The notes beneath the pieces are model-generated. The model was not told where the DNA came from. It searched no databases and worked only from the letters and a program-made list of their open reading frames with translations. Below, piece after piece: positions 26,449 to 34,532 of a DNA stretch of 64,000 nucleotides. This DNA comes from Nostoc sp. NMS8 (GTDB lineage Bacteria > Cyanobacteriota > Cyanobacteriia > Cyanobacteriales > Nostocaceae): the NCBI RefSeq assembly GCF_017115045.1, contig NZ_JABXKK010000100.1, positions 1 through 64,000 of the forward strand, given 5' to 3'. Both the position numbers and the translations under genes were made by a program. Each line of letters opens with the position of its first letter. Position 1 is the first letter of the stretch.

Positions 26449-27540
26449 ATGTCAACCAAAAACATTATTCTTTTCGCTTTACTACTGTTTATCCCGGTTT
26501 CTGTAGCAGCCCACTTTCTGGAGTGGGGAGAATTGATAGTTTTCATTACTGCTGGATTAGCAATTTTGCCCTTAGCAGCTTGGATGGGTACAGCCACAGA
26601 AGAAATTGCTGTCGTAGTCGGGCCATCATTAGGGGGCTTGTTAAACGCCACCTTTGGCAATGCCACAGAATTAATCATTGCCCTAGTGGCGTTGAACGCT
26701 GGATTAATCGATGTAGTCAAAGCCAGTATCACGGGATCGATTATTAGCAACTTACTATTGGTGATGGGTTTTTCCATGCTTTTGGGAGGATTGCGCTACA
26801 AAGAACAGACATTTCAGCCAATTGTGGCGCGGGTAAATGCTGCTTCGATGAATTTGGCGGTGATTGCCATTTTGATGCCAACAGCGATGAATTACACTTC
26901 TCAAGGAATTAACGAAGAAACAGTGCAAAATCTTTCTATTGCTGTTGCCGTAGTATTAATTTTGGTTTACGCCCTAACGCTGCTATTTTCGATGAAAACC
27001 CACTCTTATTTATATGATGTGGGTGTAGCAGAGACAGAAGAAGAGGAAACACCCCACGCGAAACCAAATATGATGTTGTGGGTTGGCGTGTTGCTAGTAT
27101 GTACCTTGCTAGTGGCAATTGAGTCAGAAATGCTAGTAGATTCTCTGGAAGTCGCTACATCTCAGCTAGGTTTGACGGCGCTGTTTACAGGGGTGATATT
27201 GGTTCCCATCGTCGGTAACGCGGCTGAACACGCTACAGCAGTCACCGTGGCAATGAAAAATAAGATGGATCTTTCCCTCTCGGTAGCTGTGGGATCGAGT
27301 ATGCAGATTGCCCTATTTGTTGCCCCCGTGTTAGTTATCACAGGGCGGATATTAGGCCAACCAATGGATTTAGATTTCAAACCTTTTGAATTAGTAGCTG
27401 TGGTTGTGTCAGTGTTGATTGCCAACAGTATTAGTTCTGATGGTAAGTCCAATTGGCTGGAAGGCACTTTGTTATTAGCTGCCTATACAGTATTGGGGTT
27501 TGCTTTTTACTTCCATCCAGTTATAGAAAATATAGGCTAG
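26449..27540 (+). CDS. cax: Calcium/proton exchanger (CaCA superfamily)
   Basis: A 363-residue, eleven-segment antiporter. The two alpha repeats are visible: GGLLNATFGNATELIIALVA near residue 85 and GNAAEHATAVTVAMKNKMDL near 260, with the Glu residues that bind Ca2+. It exports Ca2+ in exchange for H+. Start ATG at 26449 (MSTKNIILFALLLF) puts the first membrane segment right after the start; earlier in-frame TTG or GTG codons add a charged leader without support. Monocistronic. Confidence 0.93.
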   Translation: MSTKNIILFALLLFIPVSVAAHFLEWGELIVFITAGLAILPLAAWMGTATEEIAVVVGPSLGGLLNATFGNATELIIALVALNAGLIDVVKASITGSIISNLLLVMGFSMLLGGLRYKEQTFQPIVARVNAASMNLAVIAILMPTAMNYTSQGINEETVQNLSIAVAVVLILVYALTLLFSMKTHSYLYDVGVAETEEEETPHAKPNMMLWVGVLLVCTLLVAIESEMLVDSLEVATSQLGLTALFTGVILVPIVGNAAEHATAVTVAMKNKMDLSLSVAVGSSMQIALFVAPVLVITGRILGQPMDLDFKPFELVAVVVSVLIANSISSDGKSNWLEGTLLLAAYTVLGFAFYFHPVIENIG

Positions 27541-28049
27541 TTAACAGTGCATAGGCGTAGCCTGTCGTAGACATCGCGAGCCAATTTTAGATTTTAGATT
27601 TTGGTTCTAATACCATTTCACTTTAATAATGATACAAATACGCTGGTAAGGGCATGGCATTGCCCATTGGTGTCAACTTAACGCGAAACCGCTTGTCCGC
27701 CGGGAATTTCAATTCCCGTCTCATAGCTAAAGTCATCTGAAGATGACTAAATATCGCCAAAAATCTCCAGTCTACTTCAGTAGACTTAAGCTAAAAGCCA
27801 AAAAAATTTATTTCCGGGCGGGCATGGAAGCCAACAGATAAGCTATTTCCAGCTGAAGTTGACACCTATGGGCATTGCCATGCCCCTACGATAAATCTAT
27901 ATGTATCAGGATTTTCGTGAATTGGTATAACTTCTCCCTACCCCCTTTCAACCCTTCTGGGTGACACAAATCCAAAATCCAAAATCTGTTAATTACCCCC
28001 TTTTGCCTGGGACAGGGGAAAATAAAGACATATAAGAGCGATCGCCTGT
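27541..28049. other. Repeat-rich spacer containing a MITE-like element
   Basis: Holds the 198-bp element at 27669-27866 lodged between arms of a larger inverted repeat (GGGCATGGCATTGCCCAT on the left, its near-complement on the right to about 27890). An AATCCAA heptamer run lies near 27966-27990. No gene seen. Confidence 0.7.
27669..27866. mobile_element. MITE-like element, copy 1
   Basis: Bounded by GTGTCAACTT and its complement AAGTTGACAC. Inside are three perfect short hairpins with two-base loops: CGGGAATT/AATTCCCG (27701-27718), AGTCATCT/AGATGACT (27731-27748) and AGTCTACT/AGTAGACT (27769-27786). A second copy lies at 39394-39590. No coding capacity, so it would need a transposase in trans. 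Confidence 0.75.
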
Positions 28050-29189
28050 ATGAGCTACTGCCTTAATCCCCATTGTCCCAAGCCTGAAAATCCCGATCAT
28101 GTCAATTTTTGTGTGACTTGCGGTTCTAAGTTACTCCTCAAAGAACGTTACCGTGCTATAAAACCAATCGGACAAGGTGGTTTTGGCAAAACTTTCTTAG
28201 CTGTGGATGAAGATAAACCCTCCAAACCACGCTGCGTAATTAAGCAATTTTATCCCCAATCCCAAGGCACAAACACTCTTGCAAAAGCCGTAGAGTTATT
28301 TAATCAAGAAGCGGTGCAGTTAGATGAATTGGGCAAACATCCCCAAATTCCTGAATTATTGGCATATTTTACCCAAGAAGCCCGACAGTATCTTGTACAA
28401 GAATTTATTGACGGGCAAAACTTAGCCCAGGAACTAGCACATAGAGGGGCTTTTAGTGAAACGCAAATCTGGCAACTATTAAATGATTTATTGTCAGTTT
28501 TGCAATTTTGTCATGCCAGACACGTAATTCACCGTGATATTAAGCCAGAAAATATTATTTTACGTAGCGGCGATCGCAAACTAGTATTAGTAGATTTTGG
28601 TGCGGCTAAATCTGCCACTGGCACTGCTTTAAATAGAACCGGTACTAGTATTGGTAGTCCAGAATATGTTGCACCTGAACAAATGAGAGGTAGGGCTGTT
28701 TTCGCTAGCGATATTTACAGTTTGGGTGCTACTTGTGTGAATTTATTAACCCAGCGATCGCCCTTCGATTCTTATGATACTCAAAACGATACATGGGTTT
28801 GGCAGCAATACTTACAAACTCCGATTAGTAATCCGTTGAGTCGTATTCTGAACAAGATGCTAGAAAGTATTCCAGTTCGGCGTTATCAAACAGTCGATGA
28901 AGTTCTCAAAGACTTAAATAAATACTCACAAGTTGCAGCCACGCCAGCGATTGCGGCAAAACCTATTCCTCAACCACCACCCAATTCTCCCCCCGCTTTT
29001 TTATCGAAATCTCCTAGTCAACTGGAGAGGGAATTAGAAGAAATGAAAACCCAATTTATGGGTAGCAGTAAACCTCAACCAAATAAAGTACAGCCACCAA
29101 ACCCCACATCTCAGCCTCCTAGTACAAATAAAATAGATCAAGAATTAGAAGAATTAAAAGCTAAATTTCTTGGTAATAACAACCCCTAA
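28050..29189 (+). CDS. Serine/threonine protein kinase with N-terminal zinc ribbon
   Basis: A 379-residue Hanks-type kinase. It opens with a zinc ribbon (MSYCLNPHCPKPENPDHVNF, then CVTCG). The kinase core follows: glycine loop IGQGGFGKTFLA, catalytic Lys in CVIKQFYP, loop HRDIKPENI, and DFGAAKS in the activation segment. The tail is proline-rich and ends with two copies of a short helical motif (ELEEMKTQFMG and ELEELKAKFLG). No membrane segment, so it is cytoplasmic. Targets unknown; this architecture is frequent in filamentous cyanobacteria. Confidence 0.94.
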   Translation: MSYCLNPHCPKPENPDHVNFCVTCGSKLLLKERYRAIKPIGQGGFGKTFLAVDEDKPSKPRCVIKQFYPQSQGTNTLAKAVELFNQEAVQLDELGKHPQIPELLAYFTQEARQYLVQEFIDGQNLAQELAHRGAFSETQIWQLLNDLLSVLQFCHARHVIHRDIKPENIILRSGDRKLVLVDFGAAKSATGTALNRTGTSIGSPEYVAPEQMRGRAVFASDIYSLGATCVNLLTQRSPFDSYDTQNDTWVWQQYLQTPISNPLSRILNKMLESIPVRRYQTVDEVLKDLNKYSQVAATPAIAAKPIPQPPPNSPPAFLSKSPSQLERELEEMKTQFMGSSKPQPNKVQPPNPTSQPPSTNKIDQELEELKAKFLGNNNP

Positions 29190-29272
29190 AATACACTATG
29201 AACTCTCTCATAACAGGCTATTGTATAGACACATCTCCGTGTAAAACAAAAATCGCTATAGTAAGTTCTAAT

Positions 29273-29316
29273 GGAGGTGATCTTTTCAAATGCTAAAAAA
29301 ATATGAAGATTTATAA
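29273..29316 (+). promoter_or_regulatory. Strong Shine-Dalgarno with eight-codon upstream frame
   Basis: GGAGGTGA at 29273-29280 is an ideal ribosome binding site. Nine bases later the ATG at 29290 opens MLKKYEDL and stops at 29316, overlapping the esterase start (29303) in another frame. It may be a leader peptide that couples translation. Confidence 0.45.
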
Positions 29317-30199
29317 ACTTTTAATTATCTTGGTAGGAGCGATCGCACTCCTTACCAGCGCTGGTTATTATTATGTATTCATTTTAGGTGCGCCCCAACT
29401 AGACCCACCCCAAGAAGAGGCCAATACTGGGCTAAAGTTTCAATTAGCTACTTTCAACTCCCAAGCGATGGGTGCAGTCCGTAATTATGGCGTGATTTTG
29501 CCCCCTAGTTATAGCAAAAATCCGCAAAAGCGCTACCCTGTAATCTTCTTATTACATGGTGGTCATGATGATGCCCGTGCTTATGCTGACAAATATGCAC
29601 TCTTAGACGTACTGCATGAACTTTATCAAAGTCGAAAATTGCCACCATCGATTGTGATTACACCCGATGGTAATGATAATCGCGGTTCCAGTCCTTTATA
29701 TGACCCCGATTACTTTGATGGGCCAAATGGTAAAGTGGGAACTTTAATTGGTTCAGAATTAGTGCAAGTTGTCAAGTCGCGCTATCGCACTTTAGAAAAA
29801 CCCCAGTCTTGGGCGCTGGGAGGTCTGTCTTCTGGAGGATGGGGGGCTTTTAATATTGGGTTACGGCATCTTAACAACTTCCAGATTTTGTTTAGCCATA
29901 GCGGTTATTTTACCGATAACAGTGGTTCACAAAATAGTCCCCAACAAATTGTGCAGCAGCTATCGCCCCAAGATCGGAAGCAATTGCATGTTTATCTGGA
30001 TGCGGGTATAAACGATAGTAATTTACTAGCTTCTACCAAAGCTTTTAACGAAACCTTGAATCAGTTAGGCATTGCTCACGTATTTTATGCATTTCCTGGA
30101 GGTCATGGTTTGTCTGGTGCAGATATAGGCTGGAACTACTTTCACAAACATCTTAAAGATTCGCTATCGTATGTAGGTGAACAGTTTCAAAAAAGTTAG
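29303..30199 (+). CDS. Alpha/beta-hydrolase, esterase-D-like, membrane-anchored
   Basis: A 298-residue protein with an uncleaved or cleavable N-terminal hydrophobic segment (LLIILVGAIALLTSAGYYYV), so the catalytic part should sit in the periplasm. The oxyanion segment VIFLLHGGHDD, nucleophile elbow GGLSSGG (GxSxG) and late FPGGHGLSG (catalytic His) mark the serine esterase fold. The substrate is unknown; relatives include feruloyl esterases and mycolyltransferase-like enzymes. The best ribosome binding site serves an eight-codon frame just upstream rather than this ATG. Confidence 0.85.
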   Translation: MKIYKLLIILVGAIALLTSAGYYYVFILGAPQLDPPQEEANTGLKFQLATFNSQAMGAVRNYGVILPPSYSKNPQKRYPVIFLLHGGHDDARAYADKYALLDVLHELYQSRKLPPSIVITPDGNDNRGSSPLYDPDYFDGPNGKVGTLIGSELVQVVKSRYRTLEKPQSWALGGLSSGGWGAFNIGLRHLNNFQILFSHSGYFTDNSGSQNSPQQIVQQLSPQDRKQLHVYLDAGINDSNLLASTKAFNETLNQLGIAHVFYAFPGGHGLSGADIGWNYFHKHLKDSLSYVGEQFQKS

Positions 30200-30257
30200 A
30201 GTTAAGAGAAAAAAGTTAGGAGTTAGGAGTTAAAAATTAAGAGTTTTAACACCAAAA

Positions 30258-30302
30258 CAAATGACCAATGACCAATGACCAATGACTAATGACTAATGAC
30301 CA
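30258..30302. repeat. STRR heptamer array spanning a start codon
   Basis: Six seven-base units (ATGACCA / ATGACTA) with ATGs at 30261, 30268, 30275, 30282, 30289 and 30296. Only the last opens the following gene; the in-frame ATG at 30275 meets TAA after four codons. Confidence 0.8.
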
Positions 30303-31966
30303 ATAATTTAAAAACTCAGATTGGGCTTTGGAGTGCGGCATTCCTTACAGGTTTGGTCGGAGTAGTAAATTTGTTATCCGCAGTGACACCTAATCTGTAT
30401 GGTAGAAATCACTGGTTGAAGGAATTTTTGCCATTTGATGTCCGGGCCAGTGGTCATATATTTACAGCTCTGACTGGGTTTATTTTACTAACACTTGCTA
30501 CTAATTTATTACGCCGAAAAAAAATAGCCTGGTTGCTTACCATTGGTTTACTAATAATTTCCATTTTCAGCCATTTGCTGAAGGGATTGGACTATGAAGA
30601 AAGTCTACTCTCTGGAGTTTTACTGGGGCAATTAATCTTGATGCGCCATTTTTTCACGGCGCAGTCAGACCGTCCTTCTATCGCACAGGGAGTCAGAGTA
30701 CTAATAGGCGCTTTATTATTTACTCTGGCATACGGAACTATTGGATTTTATTTGTTAGATGGCAAATTTTCTGAGAATTTTAATTGGCGTGAAGCGATAG
30801 TTCAGACATTAGCGATGTTCTTCACCGCGGATAATTGGGGACTGCAACCAAAGAGTCGATTTGGAGAATTTTTTGCTAATTCTATCTATATTATTGCAGC
30901 AGTTACTATTACTTATGCAATGGTAATGCTATTGCAACCTGTGCTTTGGCAGAATCTAGCAACTACAAATGAGCGAAAAAGGGCTAAAGAAATTGTCGAG
31001 CAATATGGATGTTCTTCTTTAGCAGCGATCGCACTCTTAAATGATAAAAGTTATTATTTCAGTCCTTCTGGTAATAGTGTAATTGCTTATGTACCCAAGG
31101 GACGGGGTGCGATCGCCTTAGGAGATCCCATTGGCCCTGTTGAAGACCGCAAAGAGACAATTGTTGCTTTCCGAGAGTTTTGCCAGCGTAACGACTGGTA
31201 TCCTGGCTTTTATCAAACTTTGCCCGATGATATTGAGCTTTACAAGTCATTGGGGTTTAGAGTGCTTAAGATAGGAGAAGAAGCGATCGTTGACCTGAAA
31301 AGTTTTACGTTACAAGGTAAAGCCGGTAAAAACTTTAGACCATCAATCAGTCGTTTAACTAAACTAGGATACCAAATCGAATTTTACCAACCACCCGTCG
31401 CTAATGATTTATTGCACCTCCTCAAACCTGTCAGTGATGAATGGTTGAAAATGGCGCAAGGTTCGGAAAAACAATTTTCTTTGGGTTGGTTTGATGAAGC
31501 TTACCTGCGAGGGTGCGAGATTGCTGTAGTGCATAATCCTGAAGGTCAGATCAGCGCCTTTGCGAACATTCTCCGGGAGTACCAACTTAACGAAGCCACT
31601 ATTGACATGATGCGACACCGCTCATCTCTGGAAAATGGCACAATGGACTTTTTATTTATTTCCCTACTCCAACATTTTAAAGAGGGCGGCTACGACAGCT
31701 TTAATTTTGGTCTTTCTGCCCTTGCGGGAGTTGGAGATAACCCAGAATCGCACCGCTTAGAAAAAGTATTGCACTATCTTTATGGGCACTTGAATCGCTT
31801 CTACAACTTCAAGGGATTGCACGCTTATAAAGAAAAGTTCCGCCCGCGTTGGGAACCGCGTTATTTGGTTTACCCCAGTTTAACCGCCTTACCAGATATA
31901 GTTGTGGCATTGATTCGCGCAGATTCAGGCGATCGCCTCTTCGATTATTTCAAACCTGGAGCGTGA
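30296..31966 (+). CDS. MprF-like phosphatidylglycerol lysyltransferase-domain protein (DUF2156)
   Basis: A 556-residue protein. About six membrane segments occupy residues 10-215, followed by a cytoplasmic GNAT-like DUF2156 domain (AYVPKGRGAIALGDPIGP, YQTLPDDIELYKSLGFRVLK, ATIDMMRHRSSLENGTMDFL). MprF relatives add amino acids from aminoacyl-tRNA to phosphatidylglycerol, altering surface charge. The activity is not certain for cyanobacterial members. The start codon lies in a heptamer repeat with no ordinary Shine-Dalgarno, so expression may depend on repeat length or coupling. It follows the esterase gene by about 95 bases in the same direction. Confidence 0.85.
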   Translation: MTNNLKTQIGLWSAAFLTGLVGVVNLLSAVTPNLYGRNHWLKEFLPFDVRASGHIFTALTGFILLTLATNLLRRKKIAWLLTIGLLIISIFSHLLKGLDYEESLLSGVLLGQLILMRHFFTAQSDRPSIAQGVRVLIGALLFTLAYGTIGFYLLDGKFSENFNWREAIVQTLAMFFTADNWGLQPKSRFGEFFANSIYIIAAVTITYAMVMLLQPVLWQNLATTNERKRAKEIVEQYGCSSLAAIALLNDKSYYFSPSGNSVIAYVPKGRGAIALGDPIGPVEDRKETIVAFREFCQRNDWYPGFYQTLPDDIELYKSLGFRVLKIGEEAIVDLKSFTLQGKAGKNFRPSISRLTKLGYQIEFYQPPVANDLLHLLKPVSDEWLKMAQGSEKQFSLGWFDEAYLRGCEIAVVHNPEGQISAFANILREYQLNEATIDMMRHRSSLENGTMDFLFISLLQHFKEGGYDSFNFGLSALAGVGDNPESHRLEKVLHYLYGHLNRFYNFKGLHAYKEKFRPRWEPRYLVYPSLTALPDIVVALIRADSGDRLFDYFKPGA

Positions 31967-32232
31967 ACTACTCATATTGACCACGAGCTACCTCTACACA
32001 ACTTAGCATTTTTATGATACAATTGTACTATAAAAGTATGAATGTCCGATGAGTATGCAGCGCGAAATTTACCAGACAATGCCCAAAACTTGTAGTAAAT
32101 GAACGCCCATAGTAGCCAGTGATCTGTCAAATTCATTTTGACGGTTAGAGAGACGCCATAAATCGCCGTCTCTACAGGGAATTTATTTTTGAATTTTGAA
32201 TTGTTAATGACCTTGATGTAGAAGGTAGCAAT
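31967..32232. repeat. Spacer with palindromic repeat
   Basis: Contains AGAGACGCCATAAATCGCCG followed by TCTCTAC (32147-32175), a diverged GACGCGAT-type palindrome. No gene seen; a minus-strand frame at 31972-32247 lacks coding character. Confidence 0.5.
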
Positions 32233-33624
32233 ATGACGAATAATCAAATTTCTCTGGTAGAATTAATCAAAATTTTTACACAGTACCGCAACAATATTAT
32301 CGTCAATATTAAGCACCTACAAGAACATTATCAAAGAACAGGCATCAAGCGTGTTAAAGGTGTTAGAAACGAAAATGGGGAATTGCTTCAACCTTGGTTG
32401 AGAGCCGAATATATTGATAATGCTGAGTATGTAAGTATGGGCGATTTTCAGTTTAATCGCAATACTGCTACTCTCAATATGCTTATCAAACGTAAAGTCA
32501 AACTTGCCAAATTTGAAGACCAAACCCCCACTATTGAGGTAGCAGGTTTGCTAGTGAATGACCTCAATACCTTTAATAACTATACAATTGTCAGTGATGG
32601 CAAAATTAACGTAAAGTCTTTAGTAGTCAAAATCAGTAATAAAAAAGCCTTTGACTTACTCAAAGAGAAAGGCATACTGGATGCAGAAGAATTTGATTTT
32701 CGTGCTGAACATACCATTCAGTTAGATAACTTGCCCCTTGTAGCCGCTAATAGTTATTACAACAGCATTGATGGACTATTCAATGAATTAGCTGAAATTA
32801 AAGTACTGATTAGTATTATTTGCGCTCACTTGAAAAAGGAATCAGATGTATTTATAGAAGCGCAGTTAGATGAATTTAAAAAGCACTATCTGTCTAAAAA
32901 TGTTTACATTAACTACCCTACAACTAATGAATACACAGATATTCATGAAGCTTTAGTTAATGGTACTCTTGAATCAAGATTGAGCTATAAAATTGATGTC
33001 GGTAATCAAGATATTCTTAACCTCAGTAAGTTTCATTCTGCTAACAAATTTCTGAATAGAATGTATCGTCTTTATGATAGAATAACTGGAGAAATTTTCA
33101 TCAAGCCTAGTTTTGAGATGGCATTGAACGAAAATCTTGCTTTTCGGCACAGGCTACTATCATCACGCACCAAGATTACAAAAGTTGACGAATTGATGAA
33201 ACCAATTTTTGATGATTTTCTTGGACTTGAGCAAAATGGCATTGTTGGAGGTATTCTTAAGAAAGTTGGTGCTGATAGTTTGGCGCAGTTATTGCAGGAT
33301 AAACAAACTGGTAAAAAAATCAGCAAACAAGAAATGGTTGCAGCTTTAACGGCAGCAAGTAACAAGCTAGAAAAATATGCAGAAAATATCTACCAAGACA
33401 AAATATCTCCCTTAATATTTTACATTGGTTCTACTGGACTATTGCCAGATCAAATGCAAGCAATAGCCATGACTGCTGAGGAAGCTGCTGCTAAATATCC
33501 AAATTTGCAATTTTCTAAAGATGAGCAAGAAGGTACTTTTTTTGCAGTTGGCGATAGTATTATCAGCATCTATGGAAAAACTGAATATTACAGCAAACTT
33601 ATTTCTGTAGGTGTAGACAATTAG
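32233..33624 (+). CDS. Protein of unknown function, 463 aa
   Basis: I do not recognise this protein. ATG 32233 has GAAGGT upstream. There is no signal peptide or clear membrane segment, so it is probably cytoplasmic. The first 100 residues are basic (YQRTGIKRVKGVRNENGELL). The middle carries repeated hydrophobic strands and a helical stretch (AEIKVLISIICAHLKKES). The last third is helical and Lys/Gln-rich (KKVGADSLAQLLQDKQTGKK) and ends in a strand-rich tail (FFAVGDSIISIYGKTEYYSK). It stands alone, flanked by spacer repeats, with a hairpin terminator 46 bases downstream. The codon use seems somewhat more AT-rich than in its neighbours, which may hint at transfer. Confidence 0.7.
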   Translation: MTNNQISLVELIKIFTQYRNNIIVNIKHLQEHYQRTGIKRVKGVRNENGELLQPWLRAEYIDNAEYVSMGDFQFNRNTATLNMLIKRKVKLAKFEDQTPTIEVAGLLVNDLNTFNNYTIVSDGKINVKSLVVKISNKKAFDLLKEKGILDAEEFDFRAEHTIQLDNLPLVAANSYYNSIDGLFNELAEIKVLISIICAHLKKESDVFIEAQLDEFKKHYLSKNVYINYPTTNEYTDIHEALVNGTLESRLSYKIDVGNQDILNLSKFHSANKFLNRMYRLYDRITGEIFIKPSFEMALNENLAFRHRLLSSRTKITKVDELMKPIFDDFLGLEQNGIVGGILKKVGADSLAQLLQDKQTGKKISKQEMVAALTAASNKLEKYAENIYQDKISPLIFYIGSTGLLPDQMQAIAMTAEEAAAKYPNLQFSKDEQEGTFFAVGDSIISIYGKTEYYSKLISVGVDN

Positions 33625-33669
33625 ATTGTATATACTAATCTAATTTGATTTGTAAGAATGCAAATATTA

Positions 33670-33700
33670 GAATCCCGACTTATCAAATAAGTCGGGATTC
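33670..33700 (+). terminator. Strong hairpin downstream of the 463-aa gene
   Basis: GAATCCCGACTTAT (33670-33683) and ATAAGTCGGGATTC (33687-33700) form a perfect 14-base stem with a three-base loop. No T-run follows, so it may end transcription imperfectly or be a repeat palindrome. Confidence 0.6.
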
Positions 33701-34202
33701 AATACAGTTAGGTTAAGATTTTTTGATGAAAATTATAGATCGCAAAGATCCGATAAATCATCACAAAGACGGCGATTCATCACGTCTCTTGTCTTAACCG
33801 AACTTGAAGGATTTTAAAACCTGGTAGCAAGTACGTATTTATTTTAAGTTTTAGTATATAAAAACTTAATACTTAAGTTGAGCAGAATAATAAAGTATAA
33901 TATAATACTCAAAATAGCTTGATTAAAAACCACAGATATAGCAATCCGATTTGATTTTTGAACTTATTTGCGTAAGTAGGAGTAGGGAATTTCTTACAAC
34001 TCAGATAGGATTGTCATATAGTTTTAGGTTTTTGTGACTCAAGACAGAGCCGCTATTGTCTTGTTATTTTGATATATCACTTTGCAAAGTTAATTTTATT
34101 ACCTGATATAGCAATAGATTTACTAATAATCTTTAAGAAAATTACGCAGAAATCAACTTCAATGAGAGAATCTGACCTAATCTTCTCAACCGAAAGGAAG
34201 AC
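33701..34202. other. AT-rich spacer upstream of the symporter pair
   Basis: Contains a degraded GACGCGAT-type palindrome near 33765-33790; otherwise no gene or structured RNA recognised. The promoter of the DUF485/symporter operon should be here. Confidence 0.4.
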
Positions 34203-34478
34203 ATGAACGATCGCACAAAGGCTCTTCAGGCTCTCGCCGCTGAACGTTGGCGGATATCCCTGATTCTCAGTGGAGCCATGATGTTTATTTACTTCGGCTT
34301 TATCCTATTAATCGCGTTCAATAAGCCCCTGCTGGGGTCATTAGTATTTCCTGGTCTTAGCCTGGGAATTTTACTAGGGGCGCTGGTAATTGTCTCAGCA
34401 TGGATATTAATTTTTATCTACGTGCGTTGGGCAAATAGCAGTTACGACGACCAAATCGCAAGGCTGACACGTAAGTAA
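34203..34478 (+). CDS. DUF485 small membrane protein
   Basis: A 91-residue protein with two membrane segments (LILSGAMMFIYFGFILLIAF and LGILLGALVIVSAWILIFIY). The basic N-terminus before the first segment and the C-terminal YVRWAN are typical of DUF485 (YjcH-like) proteins. In many bacteria it is encoded directly before the acetate symporter ActP, as here, 54 bases ahead. GAAAGGAAG precedes the ATG. It is probably an accessory subunit of the symporter; mechanism unknown. Confidence 0.9.
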   Translation: MNDRTKALQALAAERWRISLILSGAMMFIYFGFILLIAFNKPLLGSLVFPGLSLGILLGALVIVSAWILIFIYVRWANSSYDDQIARLTRK

Positions 34479-34532
34479 ATTAGCTATTAGCAATTTCTAG
34501 TCCCAAATTCAAAAATACTAAACCAAAAAAGC

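Noticed and set aside
26349..26777. 142-codon frame antisense to the Ca2+/H+ exchanger
   Set aside because: Mirror of a well-supported gene; low-complexity composition results from the membrane-protein codons opposite.
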